This document shows positions 16,492 through 26,030 of a stretch of DNA of 64,000 nucleotides, one piece after another (position 1 is the stretch's first letter; each line of letters begins with the position of its first letter). The stretch covers positions 1,089,001-1,153,000 of the forward strand of contig NZ_CP073587.1 in NCBI RefSeq assembly GCF_018223345.1. The letters are read 5' to 3'. The notes beneath the pieces are model-generated. The model saw only the letters and a program-made list of their open reading frames with translations, ran no database searches and had not been told where the DNA came from. The DNA comes from Shewanella yunxiaonensis. GTDB taxonomy: Bacteria; Pseudomonadota; Gammaproteobacteria; Enterobacterales; Shewanellaceae. Made by a program: the position numbers and the translations under genes.

Positions 16492-18411
16492 ATGTCGGTT
16501 GATTTGTTGAATATCGCACGGTCTGGGGTGCTGGCAGCGCAGTCCCAGATTGGCGTGACCAGTAATAATATCAGCAATGTCAACACTGACGGCTATAGCC
16601 GTCAGGTCGCGACGCAAGCCACCCAGGACTCTCAATATCTTGGGGGGAATTACTATGGCACCGGCACTTATGTCGCGGATGTTAAACGGATATATAACGA
16701 TTTTGCTGCCAGAGAATTACGCATAGGCCAGACGACACTGAGCACCGCTGAGATGAGTTACAACAAACTGAGTGGCTTGGATCAGATGCTCTCCAATACC
16801 GGCAGTACACTGACGTCTTCGCTCGACGGCTTTTTCTCGAGTCTTAATGACTTAGCTGATCAACCTTCTGATACCGGAATCCGTCAGACGGTACTCAGTT
16901 CCGCACAACAACTTGCGGCCAATTTTAATCAGATGGATGGCTATCTCGACAGTGAGATGAACCAAACCAATGATGAAATTTCCGGCATCACTGATCGCAT
17001 CAATGAGATCAGTAAAGAGATGGCTAACATCAACCAGGAACTGATGAAAACAGACACACCCGATCCGCAGTTACTGGATAAACAGGACTCGTTGATCAAA
17101 GAGCTGAGTCAATATGCCGAAGTTAACGTCATTCCGTTAGACAACGGCGGTTGTAGCATCATGATGGGCAGCTCCTTTATGTTGGTGTCCGGTGAAGTTG
17201 CCATGTCGATGGGCACCACGACGGGCGATCCCTATCCGACAGAGTCTGCGTTAACCTATACCCTCGGCAACACCACCTTAAAAGTGGATCCATCAAAACT
17301 CGGCGGGCAGTTGGGAGCCCTGTATGACTATCGCGATAATACCCTGCAGCCAGCATCTCAGCAGTTAGGGCAAATGGCGCTTGGTGTTGCCGATGCTTTT
17401 AATACGCTGCAGTCACAAGGCTTCGATCTGAGCGGTCAGGTCGGCCAGAATATTTTTACCGATATCAACGATCCGCTGATGGCGCAGGGACGGGTGGGGG
17501 CGTATACCGGTAATGGTGGCACTGCCGTCCTCAGTGCGACTATTGATGATGTCGGCGCATTGACCGGCGATAGCTATCAGCTACGTTACACCACTAGCGG
17601 GACATACGAGCTGACCAATAATCAGACTGGCGCCGTTGCTAATCTCACACTTAATGGTTCCGCGTTGCAAAGTGCCGACGGTTTTACCCTCAATATTGAT
17701 ACGGGCGCTTTAGCTGCTGGCGATCGCTTTGAAATCAGACCGACCGCCAATGCTGCCGGAACTCTGCAGGTGGAAATGACCGATCCGAAAGGATTGGCCG
17801 CTGCATCACCTAAAATCACTGCCGACACGGCTAACGCGAGCAGTGCTGTAGCATCGCTGGTCAGTATCGATAACCGTGCCGACACTAATTTCCCCGGGAC
17901 CGGTAGTGAACTCACTTACACCATCGATGCGTTGGGAAACTACACCGCAACGGATGCCAATGATGCCGTTGTTACTATCGGCACAACAACCGGTACCCCG
18001 CCGCAAATCAGCGATAACGGGTTTACTTTTCAAGTGGATGCGTTACCTGCCAGTGGTACCAATAGTTACACCTTCGATCTCAGTCTTGCGGTCGGTGATA
18101 ACAGCAACGCTATTGCGATGGCAGACCTTGCTGACAGCAAAATCATGGAAGGCGGTAACGCAACCTTGGCGGACGTGTTCCAGCAAACCAAATTGGATGT
18201 GGGCAGCCAGACTAAAGCGGCTGAAGTCAGTATGAATTCTGCCCAAAGCATCTACGACCAGGCATATAACCGGATGCAGTCTGAATCCGGCGTCAACCTG
18301 GATGAAGAAGCGGCCAACCTGATGAAGTTTCAGCAGGCGTATATGGCCTCAGCACGGGTGATGACTACCGCCAATTCGATTTTTGACACCTTATTCAATG
18401 CCGTGCAATAG
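16492..18411 (+). CDS. flgK: Hook-filament junction protein FlgK (HAP1)
   Basis: A 639-residue first junction protein between hook and filament. N-terminus D-L-L-N-I-A-R-S-G-V with S-N-N-I-S-N-V-N-T-D-G-Y-S-R-Q-V is diagnostic; the C-terminus V-N-L-D-E-E-A-A-N-L-M-K-F-Q-Q-A-Y-M-A-S-A-R is the matching terminal helix. It is longer than the roughly 550 residues of enteric FlgK, with extra repetitive T/A/N-rich sequence at about 330-540, probably surface domains. An AAGGAG site lies upstream. No strong promoter is seen, so it may read through from flgF. Confidence 0.95.
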   Translation: MSVDLLNIARSGVLAAQSQIGVTSNNISNVNTDGYSRQVATQATQDSQYLGGNYYGTGTYVADVKRIYNDFAARELRIGQTTLSTAEMSYNKLSGLDQMLSNTGSTLTSSLDGFFSSLNDLADQPSDTGIRQTVLSSAQQLAANFNQMDGYLDSEMNQTNDEISGITDRINEISKEMANINQELMKTDTPDPQLLDKQDSLIKELSQYAEVNVIPLDNGGCSIMMGSSFMLVSGEVAMSMGTTTGDPYPTESALTYTLGNTTLKVDPSKLGGQLGALYDYRDNTLQPASQQLGQMALGVADAFNTLQSQGFDLSGQVGQNIFTDINDPLMAQGRVGAYTGNGGTAVLSATIDDVGALTGDSYQLRYTTSGTYELTNNQTGAVANLTLNGSALQSADGFTLNIDTGALAAGDRFEIRPTANAAGTLQVEMTDPKGLAAASPKITADTANASSAVASLVSIDNRADTNFPGTGSELTYTIDALGNYTATDANDAVVTIGTTTGTPPQISDNGFTFQVDALPASGTNSYTFDLSLAVGDNSNAIAMADLADSKIMEGGNATLADVFQQTKLDVGSQTKAAEVSMNSAQSIYDQAYNRMQSESGVNLDEEAANLMKFQQAYMASARVMTTANSIFDTLFNAVQ

Positions 18412-18422
18412 GAGTGGTGATT

Positions 18423-19631
18423 ATGCGTATATCCACCGCACAGATGTATAACCAGAACATCAGCAGCCTCAATAAAAATCAGACGCAAACCAGCAAACTG
18501 ATGGATCAAATCGCCAGTGGTCAGCGGGTCAATACTGCGGGGGATGATCCGGTCGCGGCGATTGGTATCGATAATCTGACACAACAGAATTCGTTAATTC
18601 AGCAATTCCAGAAAAACATCAATTATGCCAACCAGCATTTATCGTTGACCGAAAGCCAGCTAGGTGATGCCGAAACCTTATCCATGTCAATTCGTGATCG
18701 GATGCTGGCGGCTGTTAACGGTACTTACACCGATGACGAGCGGCAAAGTATTGCCGATGAATTGCGTCAAAGCCTCGACCAACTGCAAACCATTGCCAAT
18801 TCTCAGGACGAGGCCGGTAACTATCTGTTTGCCGGGACTAAAAGTGATACCCAGCCATTTGCGTTCGATAACAATGGCAACATGGTGTACAGCGGCAACA
18901 GTGATGTGCGTACAGCATTAGTGGCCGCGGGCGTGGCGATGCCAACCAATGTTGCTGGCGCTGCGGCGTTTATGAATGCGCCCAATGCGATGGGTGACTT
19001 TAGCGTCAATTATTCGGCGGTCCAGAGCGGGGATTTTTCCGTAACATCAGCAAAGATAACCGATCCAACCAGTTATATCCCTGATGACTACAGCTTTAAT
19101 TTTCTTGATAACGGCAGCGGTGGCATTGATGTGCAAATTCTGGATGGTGCTAGCAATGTGGTTAAAACCATCAATAACTATGACCCGACAACGCCAATCT
19201 CGGTTAATGGCGTAGACCTGACGCTTAACGGAACCCCCAGTGCCGGTGACAGTTTTTCCATACAACCACAGTCGACCACCAGCATTTTTGACACAGTACA
19301 ACAAGCCATCACCTTGTTTGAAGACGGCGACACTATCAATACCCCAGCCGGTCAATCACAGTTGGCACAGCTTTTGAATAATTTCGATAGCGGCGTAGAT
19401 CAGATCCGTATTGGTCGCAGTCAGGCGGGAACGAGTCTCAGTGCACTGGATAACTATGCCAGTAACCACTCAGACACTGAACTGGTAAACAACTCTGCTT
19501 TGTCAGTGTTACAGGATCTGGATTATGCCTCGGCAGTGTCCGAATACCAGAAACAACAACTGGCCATGAATGCGGTATCAACCCTGTTCAGTCAGGTCGG
19601 CACAGTGTCGTTATTTGATTACTTGTCGTGA
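18423..19631 (+). CDS. flgL: Hook-filament junction protein FlgL (HAP3)
   Basis: A 402-residue second junction protein. It starts M-R-I-S-T-A-Q-M-Y with S-G-Q-R-V-N-T-A-G-D-D-P-V-A-A, typical FlgL and related to flagellin. The C-terminus has Y-A-S-A-V-S-E-Y-Q-K-Q-Q-L-A-M-N-A. The ATG at 18423 is preferred over a GTG at 18414 because of AGGAG spacing. It is longer than the roughly 317 residues of Salmonella FlgL because of a central insert. The gap to flgK is short, so they are co-transcribed. Confidence 0.94.
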   Translation: MRISTAQMYNQNISSLNKNQTQTSKLMDQIASGQRVNTAGDDPVAAIGIDNLTQQNSLIQQFQKNINYANQHLSLTESQLGDAETLSMSIRDRMLAAVNGTYTDDERQSIADELRQSLDQLQTIANSQDEAGNYLFAGTKSDTQPFAFDNNGNMVYSGNSDVRTALVAAGVAMPTNVAGAAAFMNAPNAMGDFSVNYSAVQSGDFSVTSAKITDPTSYIPDDYSFNFLDNGSGGIDVQILDGASNVVKTINNYDPTTPISVNGVDLTLNGTPSAGDSFSIQPQSTTSIFDTVQQAITLFEDGDTINTPAGQSQLAQLLNNFDSGVDQIRIGRSQAGTSLSALDNYASNHSDTELVNNSALSVLQDLDYASAVSEYQKQQLAMNAVSTLFSQVGTVSLFDYLS

Positions 19632-19657
19632 TGAGTTAACAGCGTTATAGCCGATTG
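19631..19657 (+). promoter_or_regulatory. Possible weak sigma-28 promoter for flaA
   Basis: ATGAGTTA-N11-GCCGATTG overlaps the flgL stop. The -10 matches GCCGAT well, the -35 poorly. Distance to the flaA ATG (86 bases) is close to that of the clear flaB promoter to flaB (80 bases), which supports it. Confidence 0.45.
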
Positions 19658-19743
19658 ATTGCGTCACTGACACACAAACAACTTGTTAACTAAGGTAGCC
19701 AAGCTCCGAGTCTTGGCGTGAAAACTAGGAAGAGGAACTTTAC

Positions 19744-20541
19744 ATGGCTATTACCGTTAATACGAATGTGACCTCACTGAAGGCACAAAAAAATCTAAAT
19801 GCTTCAAAAGATGCTCTGTCGACTTCAATGGAGCGTTTGTCTAGCGGATTACGAATTAATAGTGCTAAAGATGACGCTGCAGGTTTGGCAATTTCTGACC
19901 GCCTGAATTCTCAAGTTCGTGGTCTGGATGTTGGTATGCGAAATGCCAATGATGTTATCTCCGTGGCACAAATTGCTGAAGGTGCAATGCAAGAACAAAC
20001 TAACATGTTGCAACGCATGCGTGATTTGTCAGTTCAAGCTGTAAACGGTGCGAACTCTCCATCAGACATTGCTGCACTGCAAGCCGAGTATGATCAATTG
20101 GTGACTGAGATAAATAATATTGGTACCAATACGGCATTTGGGCAAACTAAATTGCTAGATGGAACATTTACCTCAAAAACCTTCCAGACTGGTCATACTG
20201 CAGCTGAGGCTGTTACCATTTCTATTGCAAATATGAGCGGATTATCTATTTCTGGAACTGTAGGCAACGCAACTCTCGCATTGGCTGATACCGCAATTGC
20301 CGCTATAGATAATGAAAGGGCCAACTTAGGTGCGATTCAAAACCGCATGTCCTATAACATTTCTAATTCAGCCAACACTCAGGCAAACGTAGCTGATGCC
20401 AAGAGCCGTATTGTGGATGTGGATTTTGCTAAGGAAACGGCAGCCATGACCAAAAACCAAGTGTTACAACAAACTGGTGCAGCTATGTTGTCCCAAGCCA
20501 ATCAATTACCTCAGATAGCGCTATCATTATTGGGTAATTAA
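19744..20541 (+). CDS. flaA: Flagellin FlaA
   Basis: A 265-residue filament subunit. N-terminal [14 protein letters not shown] and [20 protein letters not shown], and the C-terminal helix ending L-P-Q-I-A-L-S-L-L, are the conserved D0/D1 coiled coils. The central domain is very short, so the filament surface is simple. It is nearly the same as the next flagellin outside the centre and a few N-terminal positions. AGGAAGAGG ribosome site. Codons are AT-richer than in neighbouring hook genes. A terminator follows, so flaA and flaB are separate transcripts. Confidence 0.95.
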   Translation: MAITVNTNVTSLKAQKNLNASKDALSTSMERLSSGLRINSAKDDAAGLAISDRLNSQVRGLDVGMRNANDVISVAQIAEGAMQEQTNMLQRMRDLSVQAVNGANSPSDIAALQAEYDQLVTEINNIGTNTAFGQTKLLDGTFTSKTFQTGHTAAEAVTISIANMSGLSISGTVGNATLALADTAIAAIDNERANLGAIQNRMSYNISNSANTQANVADAKSRIVDVDFAKETAAMTKNQVLQQTGAAMLSQANQLPQIALSLLGN

Positions 20542-20554
20542 GAGTTGGCTATTA

Positions 20555-20606
20555 CAAGTTAAACAGCATAATAGCAATCACTGCTATGCTGTTTAACTTG
20601 TTTTTT
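20555..20606 (+). terminator. Rho-independent terminator after flaA
   Basis: A long stem between CAAGTTAAACAGCATA(AT)AGCA and TGCTATGCTGTTTAACTTG, with a two-base bulge, followed by six T. Confidence 0.85.
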
Positions 20607-20661
20607 AATTTATTGATTTAAAACGAGTTATAAAAAGCACTAAATTTTTATAAAATTTTGC

Positions 20662-20688
20662 TAAAGATTGAAAATCCTCTGCCGTTAC
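20662..20688 (+). promoter_or_regulatory. Sigma-28 (FliA) promoter for flaB
   Basis: TAAAGATT-N11-GCCGTTAC: 7 of 8 at -35, GCCG-TA at -10 and exact spacing, 80 bases before the flaB ATG. Confidence 0.8.
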
Positions 20689-20768
20689 ATATGGTGTAAA
20701 CAAACAGCTCCGCCTGGCTTAGTCAGACAGGCAAGTGATTAAGTCAGATTCAGTTAGAGGAAACAATC

Positions 20769-21566
20769 ATGGCGATAACAGTAAATACAAACGTTACTTC
20801 AATGAAGGCTCAGAAAAACCTAAATGCTACTGGTAATGCTTTAGCGACCTCTATGGAGCGTCTGTCTAGTGGTCTTCGTATCAACAGTGCAAAAGATGAC
20901 GCTGCAGGTTTGGCAATTTCTGACCGTTTGAATTCTCAAGTTCGTGGGTTGGATGTGGGCATGCGAAATGCGAATGATGTCATCTCCGTGGCACAAATCG
21001 CTGAAGGTGCGATGCAAGAACAAACTAACATGTTGCAGCGGATGCGTGATTTGTCTGTTCAAGCAACTAACGGCGCTAATTCTTCATCAGACATTGCCGC
21101 GCTGCAATCTGAATACAATGCATTAGCATCTGAAATTGACGCTATTGGAACAAACACTGCTTTCGGTAACACCAAGTTATTGGATGGTTCTTTTGCTAGT
21201 AAAACCTTCCAGACCGGTCATACTTCAGCTGAAAATATCAGCATTTCCATTGCAGACATGAGCACTTTGGGAAGTGATGCCGCAGGCACCGTAGGTACCG
21301 CAACTCTCGCATTGGTTGATACTCAAATTGCAGCTGTAGATGCAGAAAGGGCGAACTTAGGTGCGATTCAAAACCGTATGTCCTATAACATTTCTAACTC
21401 AGCGAACACTCAGGCAAACGTGGCTGATGCGAAGAGCCGCATTGTAGATGTAGACTTTGCTAAAGAAACATCTGCAATGACTAAGAGTCAGGTGCTTCAG
21501 CAAACTGGTGCAGCCATGTTGTCACAGGCTAACCAGTTGCCTCAGATCGCACTGTCACTGATGTAA
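20769..21566 (+). CDS. flaB: Flagellin FlaB
   Basis: A 265-residue flagellin, paralogous to the preceding gene. The N-terminal ~110 and C-terminal ~85 residues are almost the same; most differences lie at residues ~95-190 (for example [10 protein letters not shown] against [10 protein letters not shown]). It ends A-L-S-L-M where FlaA ends A-L-S-L-L-G-N. A clear sigma-28 promoter drives it, suggesting strong late expression. In related species two flagellins occupy different zones of the filament; which is major here cannot be read from sequence. Confidence 0.95.
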   Translation: MAITVNTNVTSMKAQKNLNATGNALATSMERLSSGLRINSAKDDAAGLAISDRLNSQVRGLDVGMRNANDVISVAQIAEGAMQEQTNMLQRMRDLSVQATNGANSSSDIAALQSEYNALASEIDAIGTNTAFGNTKLLDGSFASKTFQTGHTSAENISISIADMSTLGSDAAGTVGTATLALVDTQIAAVDAERANLGAIQNRMSYNISNSANTQANVADAKSRIVDVDFAKETSAMTKSQVLQQTGAAMLSQANQLPQIALSLM

Positions 21567-21590
21567 TATAGTCATTGGGCGCCGAGTGTT

Positions 21591-21623
21591 AAGGGAGGTT
21601 CGGTTACACGAAGCTCCCTTTTT
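21591..21623 (+). terminator. Rho-independent terminator after flaB
   Basis: AAGGGAG-G-TTCG pairs with CGAA-G-CTCCCTT around a six-base loop (one G-G mismatch), running into five T. Confidence 0.8.
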
Positions 21624-21669
21624 CGCCTTTTGCAGTAATTGAGTATCAGACACTGAATTGGAGGTAAAT

Positions 21670-22077
21670 ATGATTGATCTTAGTATCAATTCGTTCAATG
21701 CTGTAGACGTCAAAACTGGCGTAAATGCGGTACCTTCCGGAGCTACAGTTGCGGCAACGCAAGATGCACTCAATAGGCAAATGACAAATAATGTGAATTC
21801 AGATAGCAGTGCAGGGAATGAGCAACACCCCCAGGATAACGGTGCGGATTCGCAAGAACAATTGCAAACTGTCACTGAGCAGTTGTCGCAGACCATGGAG
21901 TTGATGCGTAAAGGCTTACAGTTTCGTGTTGATGATAAGTCTGGAGAAAGTGTTGTGAGCGTTTTGGACATGGAGTCTGGAGATATTATCCGACAGATCC
22001 CCTCAGAAGAGGCATTGAAATTAGCAGCTAAATTATCCGAAGTTGCCGATGGCCTGCTGATGAAAACACAGGTTTAG
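21670..22077 (+). CDS. flaG: Flagellar protein FlaG
   Basis: A 135-residue FlaG family protein. The N-terminal half is low-complexity (S, N, Q, D). The conserved C-terminal half contains L-Q-F-R-V-D-D-K-S-G-E-S-V-V-S-V-L-D and I-R-Q-I-P-S-E-E-A-L-K-L-A. In other polar flagellates FlaG influences filament length. The ATG at 21670 has a GGAGGT ribosome site; an in-frame TTG at 21658 is rejected. First gene of a flaG-fliD-flaI-fliS unit with no recognised promoter, although the terminator upstream implies one. Confidence 0.9.
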   Translation: MIDLSINSFNAVDVKTGVNAVPSGATVAATQDALNRQMTNNVNSDSSAGNEQHPQDNGADSQEQLQTVTEQLSQTMELMRKGLQFRVDDKSGESVVSVLDMESGDIIRQIPSEEALKLAAKLSEVADGLLMKTQV

Positions 22078-22099
22078 ATAGCATTTAAGAGAGGAATTT

Positions 22100-23464
22100 A
22101 TGGCTCTTACAGCAACAGGTCTAGGTTCTGGGCTGGACATTACCACTATTGTGCAGACGTTAGTGGATGCGGAGCGTACACCTAAGGAAACTTTACTGGA
22201 CAATAGAGAGAGTACTATTGAATCCAAGGTATCAGCCATAGGTACTCTAAAAAGTGCACTTTCAACGTTTCAGGATGCATTAGATAAATTAAGCTCCGGT
22301 GATGCGTTGAATTTACGTACTGTCACGCAAAGTAGTGATAGTTACTTTACTGCCTCAGCAAACGAAGACTCCAAAGCTGGCTCTTACAATATAATTGTTG
22401 ATACGTTAGCTCAGTCTCAGAAGCTTGCAGGTGTTGCTGCAGCTAACTCTTCATCTACTGTCGGTACTGGTAGTTTATCTTTTACTGTAAATGGCAGTAG
22501 TTTTTCTGTTGATATAGCTGGTACTGATACATTGTCAGATATTGCTGATAAAATTAACAGCGCTTCGGATAATGCTGGCGTTACGGCAACCATTATTAAT
22601 ACAGATAGTGGCAGTCGGTTAGTGTTTACTTCAGATAGCTCAGGCACCGATAATCAAATGTCAGTAACAGCAACTGATACTTCAGGGACGGGTTTATCTA
22701 ATATGTTTGGCACCGGAAACCTTGAAGAATTGCAATCAGCTCAAGATGCTGTAATTTATATTGATGGCCAAAAGCTTACCTCTCAAAGTAATACTATCGA
22801 AAATGGCATTTCAGGTGTCACATTAGATCTCACTAGTGCAGCTTCTGGACAATCAACAACATTGACAATCGCTCAGGATAATGAAAGCGTTAAAACCAAT
22901 ATCCAGGCTTTTGTTGATGCGTATAACACTTTGATGGATAAAATTGGTTCTTTGTCCTCTTATGATGTCGATACAGAGACAGCAGGTGCTTTGCAAGGTG
23001 ATTCCTTAGTTAGGACTTTGGAATCTCAACTGCGTAACAGATTGAGTAATAGTGTTTCCACAGATGCAGGATCTATAGCATTGTATGATATTGGTATTTC
23101 CACTGACAGATACGGCAAGTTGTCTGTGGACTCTGCAAAGTTAGATGATGCACTGGCTAATAACATGAGTGGCATTGAATCTCTATTTGCTACTAGTGAT
23201 AGTGGCATTGCAACCTCCCTTGATTCACTGATAGAAGGTTATGTAAAATCTGGGGGATTAATTGAGAGTCGCAATACTTCATATACTAATGAAAAAAACC
23301 GTATAGAAGATCAAAGAACGGATTTAGATACAAAAATGGAATTGCTACAGGCCCGTTTAACTAAACAGTTCAATGCGATGGATCTCATCGTTGCTCAGCT
23401 AAACTCCCAGAGTTCGAGTGTGACTAGTGCATTAGATTCCTTACCAGGTGTTGTAAACAACTAA
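22100..23464 (+). CDS. fliD: Filament cap protein FliD (HAP2)
   Basis: A 454-residue cap protein that folds exported flagellins into the filament tip. It starts with G-L-G-S-G-L-D-I-T-T-I-V-Q-T-L-V-D-A-E, the FliD signature. The central part contains beta-rich D2/D3 domains, and the C-terminal helix has R-I-E-D-Q-R-T-D-L-D-T-K-M-E followed by L-T-K-Q-F-N-A-M-D. GAGAGGAA ribosome site. Length is close to the Salmonella protein (467). Confidence 0.95.
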   Translation: MALTATGLGSGLDITTIVQTLVDAERTPKETLLDNRESTIESKVSAIGTLKSALSTFQDALDKLSSGDALNLRTVTQSSDSYFTASANEDSKAGSYNIIVDTLAQSQKLAGVAAANSSSTVGTGSLSFTVNGSSFSVDIAGTDTLSDIADKINSASDNAGVTATIINTDSGSRLVFTSDSSGTDNQMSVTATDTSGTGLSNMFGTGNLEELQSAQDAVIYIDGQKLTSQSNTIENGISGVTLDLTSAASGQSTTLTIAQDNESVKTNIQAFVDAYNTLMDKIGSLSSYDVDTETAGALQGDSLVRTLESQLRNRLSNSVSTDAGSIALYDIGISTDRYGKLSVDSAKLDDALANNMSGIESLFATSDSGIATSLDSLIEGYVKSGGLIESRNTSYTNEKNRIEDQRTDLDTKMELLQARLTKQFNAMDLIVAQLNSQSSSVTSALDSLPGVVNN

Positions 23465-23480
23465 TTTATAAAGAAATAAA

Positions 23481-23804
23481 ATGGTTAACGAAAAGCAGTT
23501 GGATGAACTTAACAAAGAGTTAGGCATTCTTATGGATGAAATACTTTCGTTGCCTGTTGATGATGAAAAAACAGAAATACTGGTATCAAATTTGCAGGGG
23601 ATGGTCAGCAGGCGTCAAAATTTATTGTCGATGTATCTGAATGAAATCAAAGATAAGCAGTTGCTCAATGAGCAATTGCTGTTATCAAAAAAGTTCGAAG
23701 ATACAGCAAAGAAGATTCAACAGGAACGCCAAGATTTACTCTCGGTTTTGAAAAAAGGTAAACGCCAGCTCAATGTTTATAAGTCAGTTGATTCGAATAG
23801 GTAG
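23481..23804 (+). CDS. flaI: Small helical FliT/FlaI-like flagellar protein
   Basis: A 107-residue all-helical protein between fliD and fliS, where Vibrio and Shewanella carry the small gene named flaI and enterics carry fliT, the FliD chaperone. Visible features: M-D-E-I-L-S-L-P near residue 20, R-R-Q-N-L-L near 50 and a lysine-rich C-terminus. Sequence similarity to enteric FliT is not obvious by eye; position and size carry the call. It starts 17 bases after the fliD stop. Confidence 0.7.
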   Translation: MVNEKQLDELNKELGILMDEILSLPVDDEKTEILVSNLQGMVSRRQNLLSMYLNEIKDKQLLNEQLLLSKKFEDTAKKIQQERQDLLSVLKKGKRQLNVYKSVDSNR

Positions 23805-23810
23805 GTATAT

Positions 23811-24221
23811 ATGAGAAGTTCGCTGCAGTCATATCGTAAAGTGTCGTTGGAAAGTGAAATTGCAGTAGCTTCACCGCATCGGATTATTCAATTGATGTTT
23901 AATGGTGCGTTAGAGCGGTTAGCTCAATGTCGTTATGCTATCGAACAGAATAATTTGGAGGCCAAAGCTCTTTATATCAGTAAATCTGTAGGGATAATCA
24001 CGGGGCTGAAGAGCAGTCTCAATATGGAAGCTGGCGGTGACATAGCGGGTAATTTAGATAGATTATATGACTTCTCTTTAAGAAAAATTACCGAAGCCAA
24101 TATTAACAATGACCCTCAGGCACTGGATGATGTGTCCGCTATCTTGCGCGAAATAAAAGAAGCGTGGGACGCGATTCCGGCAGACAAGCATTATATTACG
24201 GCGAATAAAGAGCCGGCATAA
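23811..24221 (+). CDS. fliS: Flagellin export chaperone FliS
   Basis: A 136-residue FliS, which binds the C-terminal helix of flagellin and prevents early polymerisation. The signature lies at residues 5-30: Y-R-K-V-S-L-E-S-E-I-A-V-A-S-P-H-R-I-I-Q-L-M-F in segments, then G-A-L-E-R-L. The C-terminal region has L-R-E-I-K-E-A-W-D-A-I-P. It begins six bases after the preceding stop and is followed by a terminator. Confidence 0.94.
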   Translation: MRSSLQSYRKVSLESEIAVASPHRIIQLMFNGALERLAQCRYAIEQNNLEAKALYISKSVGIITGLKSSLNMEAGGDIAGNLDRLYDFSLRKITEANINNDPQALDDVSAILREIKEAWDAIPADKHYITANKEPA

Positions 24222-24237
24222 TCTCAAAATTTCCATG

Positions 24238-24268
24238 ATACAGGCGCCATAATCGGCGCCTGTATTTT
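24238..24268 (+). terminator. Rho-independent terminator after fliS
   Basis: A perfect 11-bp stem (ATACAGGCGCC with GGCGCCTGTAT), a six-base loop and four T including the last stem base. Confidence 0.85.
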
Positions 24269-24513
24269 AACAGGCGTCGAGATTTTGACACTGTGGCCGG
24301 TAAGCGCTTTCAAAATGGTCTAAAATCTCTCTGTTTGAGACATAAAAGCGATTGCGGGGTTGCTAATGTCTTGCTGATAATACAATATTCAGCATGGCTG
24401 TGGCTTTCGCTATAAACGTGAATAATAAGTTGTGTCTCGCGCTAAGTTTTGGACACACAAAAACAACTAGATTAATAATTTCCTATAATTATCAGACCGT
24501 AGCGGCCTACTGA
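24269..24513 (+). promoter_or_regulatory. flrA upstream region with an inverted repeat
   Basis: A gene-free leader before the master regulator flrA. It has no GG-N10-GC sigma-54 core, which fits flrA being expressed by the housekeeping sigma factor. TATAAT occurs at 24484-24489 but no good -35 is seen. An inverted repeat TGTGTC (24431-24436) / GACACA (24452-24457), 15 bases apart, could be an operator; nothing in the sequence identifies the binder. Confidence 0.35.
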
Positions 24514-25944
24514 ATGATGCAAACAGATCAACGAATTTTACTTGTCGGCAATCCATCGGAGCGTTCCAGTCGCTTGTCTTGTGTGTTGGAGTTCATTGGG
24601 GAACAGGTGGATGTTATTGCCGCAGATGTGGCAGAGAAGCTGACGCCAGAGTTGCGTTGCCGGGCACTGATTATACTGCCTGAGTGTCTCACCGAAGCGC
24701 AGATCACTATGCTGCTCACCCGTATTCCATGGCAACCGTTTCTGAGTTTTGGCAAGGTGACGCCCAGTGCGTCCAATGTCTTAGGTATCATTGAAGAGCC
24801 GCTGAGTTACACGCAAGTCACCGAACTGTTGCATTATTGCCAGGTGTTCGGTCAGATTAAACGCCCTCAAGTGCCCACCAGTGCTAACCAGACCAAATTG
24901 TTCCGTAGTCTTGTCGGCCGCAGTGATGGTATTGCCCAGGTTCGTCATCTGATTAATCAAGTCGCCGAATCCGGTGCGACCGTATTAGTGACCGGGCCTT
25001 CCGGTACCGGTAAAGAAGTCGTCGCACGTAATATTCATTATCTTTCTGATCGTCGTGATGGGCCGTTTATTCCGGTTAACTGCGGTGCTATTCCGCCGGA
25101 CTTGTTGGAAAGCGAACTATTTGGTCATGAAAAAGGCTCGTTTACCGGTGCCATCAGTGCCCGTAAAGGCCGTTTTGAACTTGCCGAAGGCGGCACGCTG
25201 TTTTTAGATGAAATCGGTGATATGCCGTTACAGATGCAAGTAAAACTGTTACGGGTATTGCAGGAAAGAGTATTTGAACGCGTGGGAAGTGCCAAAGCGA
25301 TTCAAGCCAATGTCCGGGTTGTTGCTGCCACTCATCGAAATTTAGAAGCCATGATTGAAGCGGGTGAGTTCCGCGAAGATCTGTATTATCGGCTTAATGT
25401 TTTCCCGATTGAAATGCCGCCGTTAACGCAGCGCAAAGACGACATTCCATTATTACTGCAAGAATTGGTCAGCCGGGTATTTAATGAAGGCAAAGGCCGT
25501 GTGCGCTTTACTCAGCGAGCCATTGATTCGTTGAAGGAACATGACTGGGCCGGTAACGTGCGCGAGCTATCTAATTTGGTTGAGCGCTTAACTATCCTCT
25601 ATCCCGGTGGTTTGGTCGATGTTAACGATTTGCCGATTAAGTATCGCCATATTGATGTGCCGGAGTACTCCGTTGATGTCAATGAAGAGATGCAGGAGCG
25701 TGATGCGCTGGCGTCAATCTTCAATGATGAAGAACCGGTAGAAATTCCAGAAACCCGCTTCCCCAGTGAATTACCTCCGGAAGGGGTGAATCTGAAAGAC
25801 CTGTTGGCTGAGCTGGAGATTGATATGATCCGCCAAGCCTTGGATCAACAAGACAATGTGGTTGCCCGCGCCGCGGAAATGCTCGGGATCCGTCGTACTA
25901 CGCTGGTAGAAAAGATGCGTAAGTATGGCATGACCAAAGAATAA
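24514..25944 (+). CDS. flrA: Master flagellar sigma-54 activator FlrA (FleQ family)
   Basis: A 476-residue enhancer-binding protein at the top of the flagellar cascade. The N-terminal receiver-like domain (1-115) lacks a normal phospho-acceptor. The AAA+ domain has Walker A G-P-S-G-T-G-K-E at 161-168, the sigma-54 contact loop G-S-F-T-G-A at 208-213 and Walker [10 protein letters not shown] Fis-type helix-turn-helix ends the protein ([12 protein letters not shown]). L-F-R-S-L-V-G at 129-135 and K-E-V-V-A-R-N at 167-173 match the c-di-GMP-binding motifs of FleQ and V. cholerae FlrA, so c-di-GMP probably inhibits it. It should activate flrBC and fliE-class promoters. Confidence 0.96.
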   Translation: MMQTDQRILLVGNPSERSSRLSCVLEFIGEQVDVIAADVAEKLTPELRCRALIILPECLTEAQITMLLTRIPWQPFLSFGKVTPSASNVLGIIEEPLSYTQVTELLHYCQVFGQIKRPQVPTSANQTKLFRSLVGRSDGIAQVRHLINQVAESGATVLVTGPSGTGKEVVARNIHYLSDRRDGPFIPVNCGAIPPDLLESELFGHEKGSFTGAISARKGRFELAEGGTLFLDEIGDMPLQMQVKLLRVLQERVFERVGSAKAIQANVRVVAATHRNLEAMIEAGEFREDLYYRLNVFPIEMPPLTQRKDDIPLLLQELVSRVFNEGKGRVRFTQRAIDSLKEHDWAGNVRELSNLVERLTILYPGGLVDVNDLPIKYRHIDVPEYSVDVNEEMQERDALASIFNDEEPVEIPETRFPSELPPEGVNLKDLLAELEIDMIRQALDQQDNVVARAAEMLGIRRTTLVEKMRKYGMTKE

Positions 25945-25977
25945 TCAGCATTTACTTGATTCATAAAGATTATTTTT

Positions 25978-25993
25978 TGGCATAGATTCTGCT
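25978..25993 (+). promoter_or_regulatory. Sigma-54 promoter for flrB-flrC
   Basis: TGGCATAGATTCTGCT has the GG-N10-GC core with TGGCA at -24 and TGCT at -12. It lies 37 bases before the flrB ATG and is the expected target of FlrA. Confidence 0.85.
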
Positions 25994-26030
25994 TTTACCT
26001 CGTTAATAGCATTTTTTTGACGGGGTTGAT

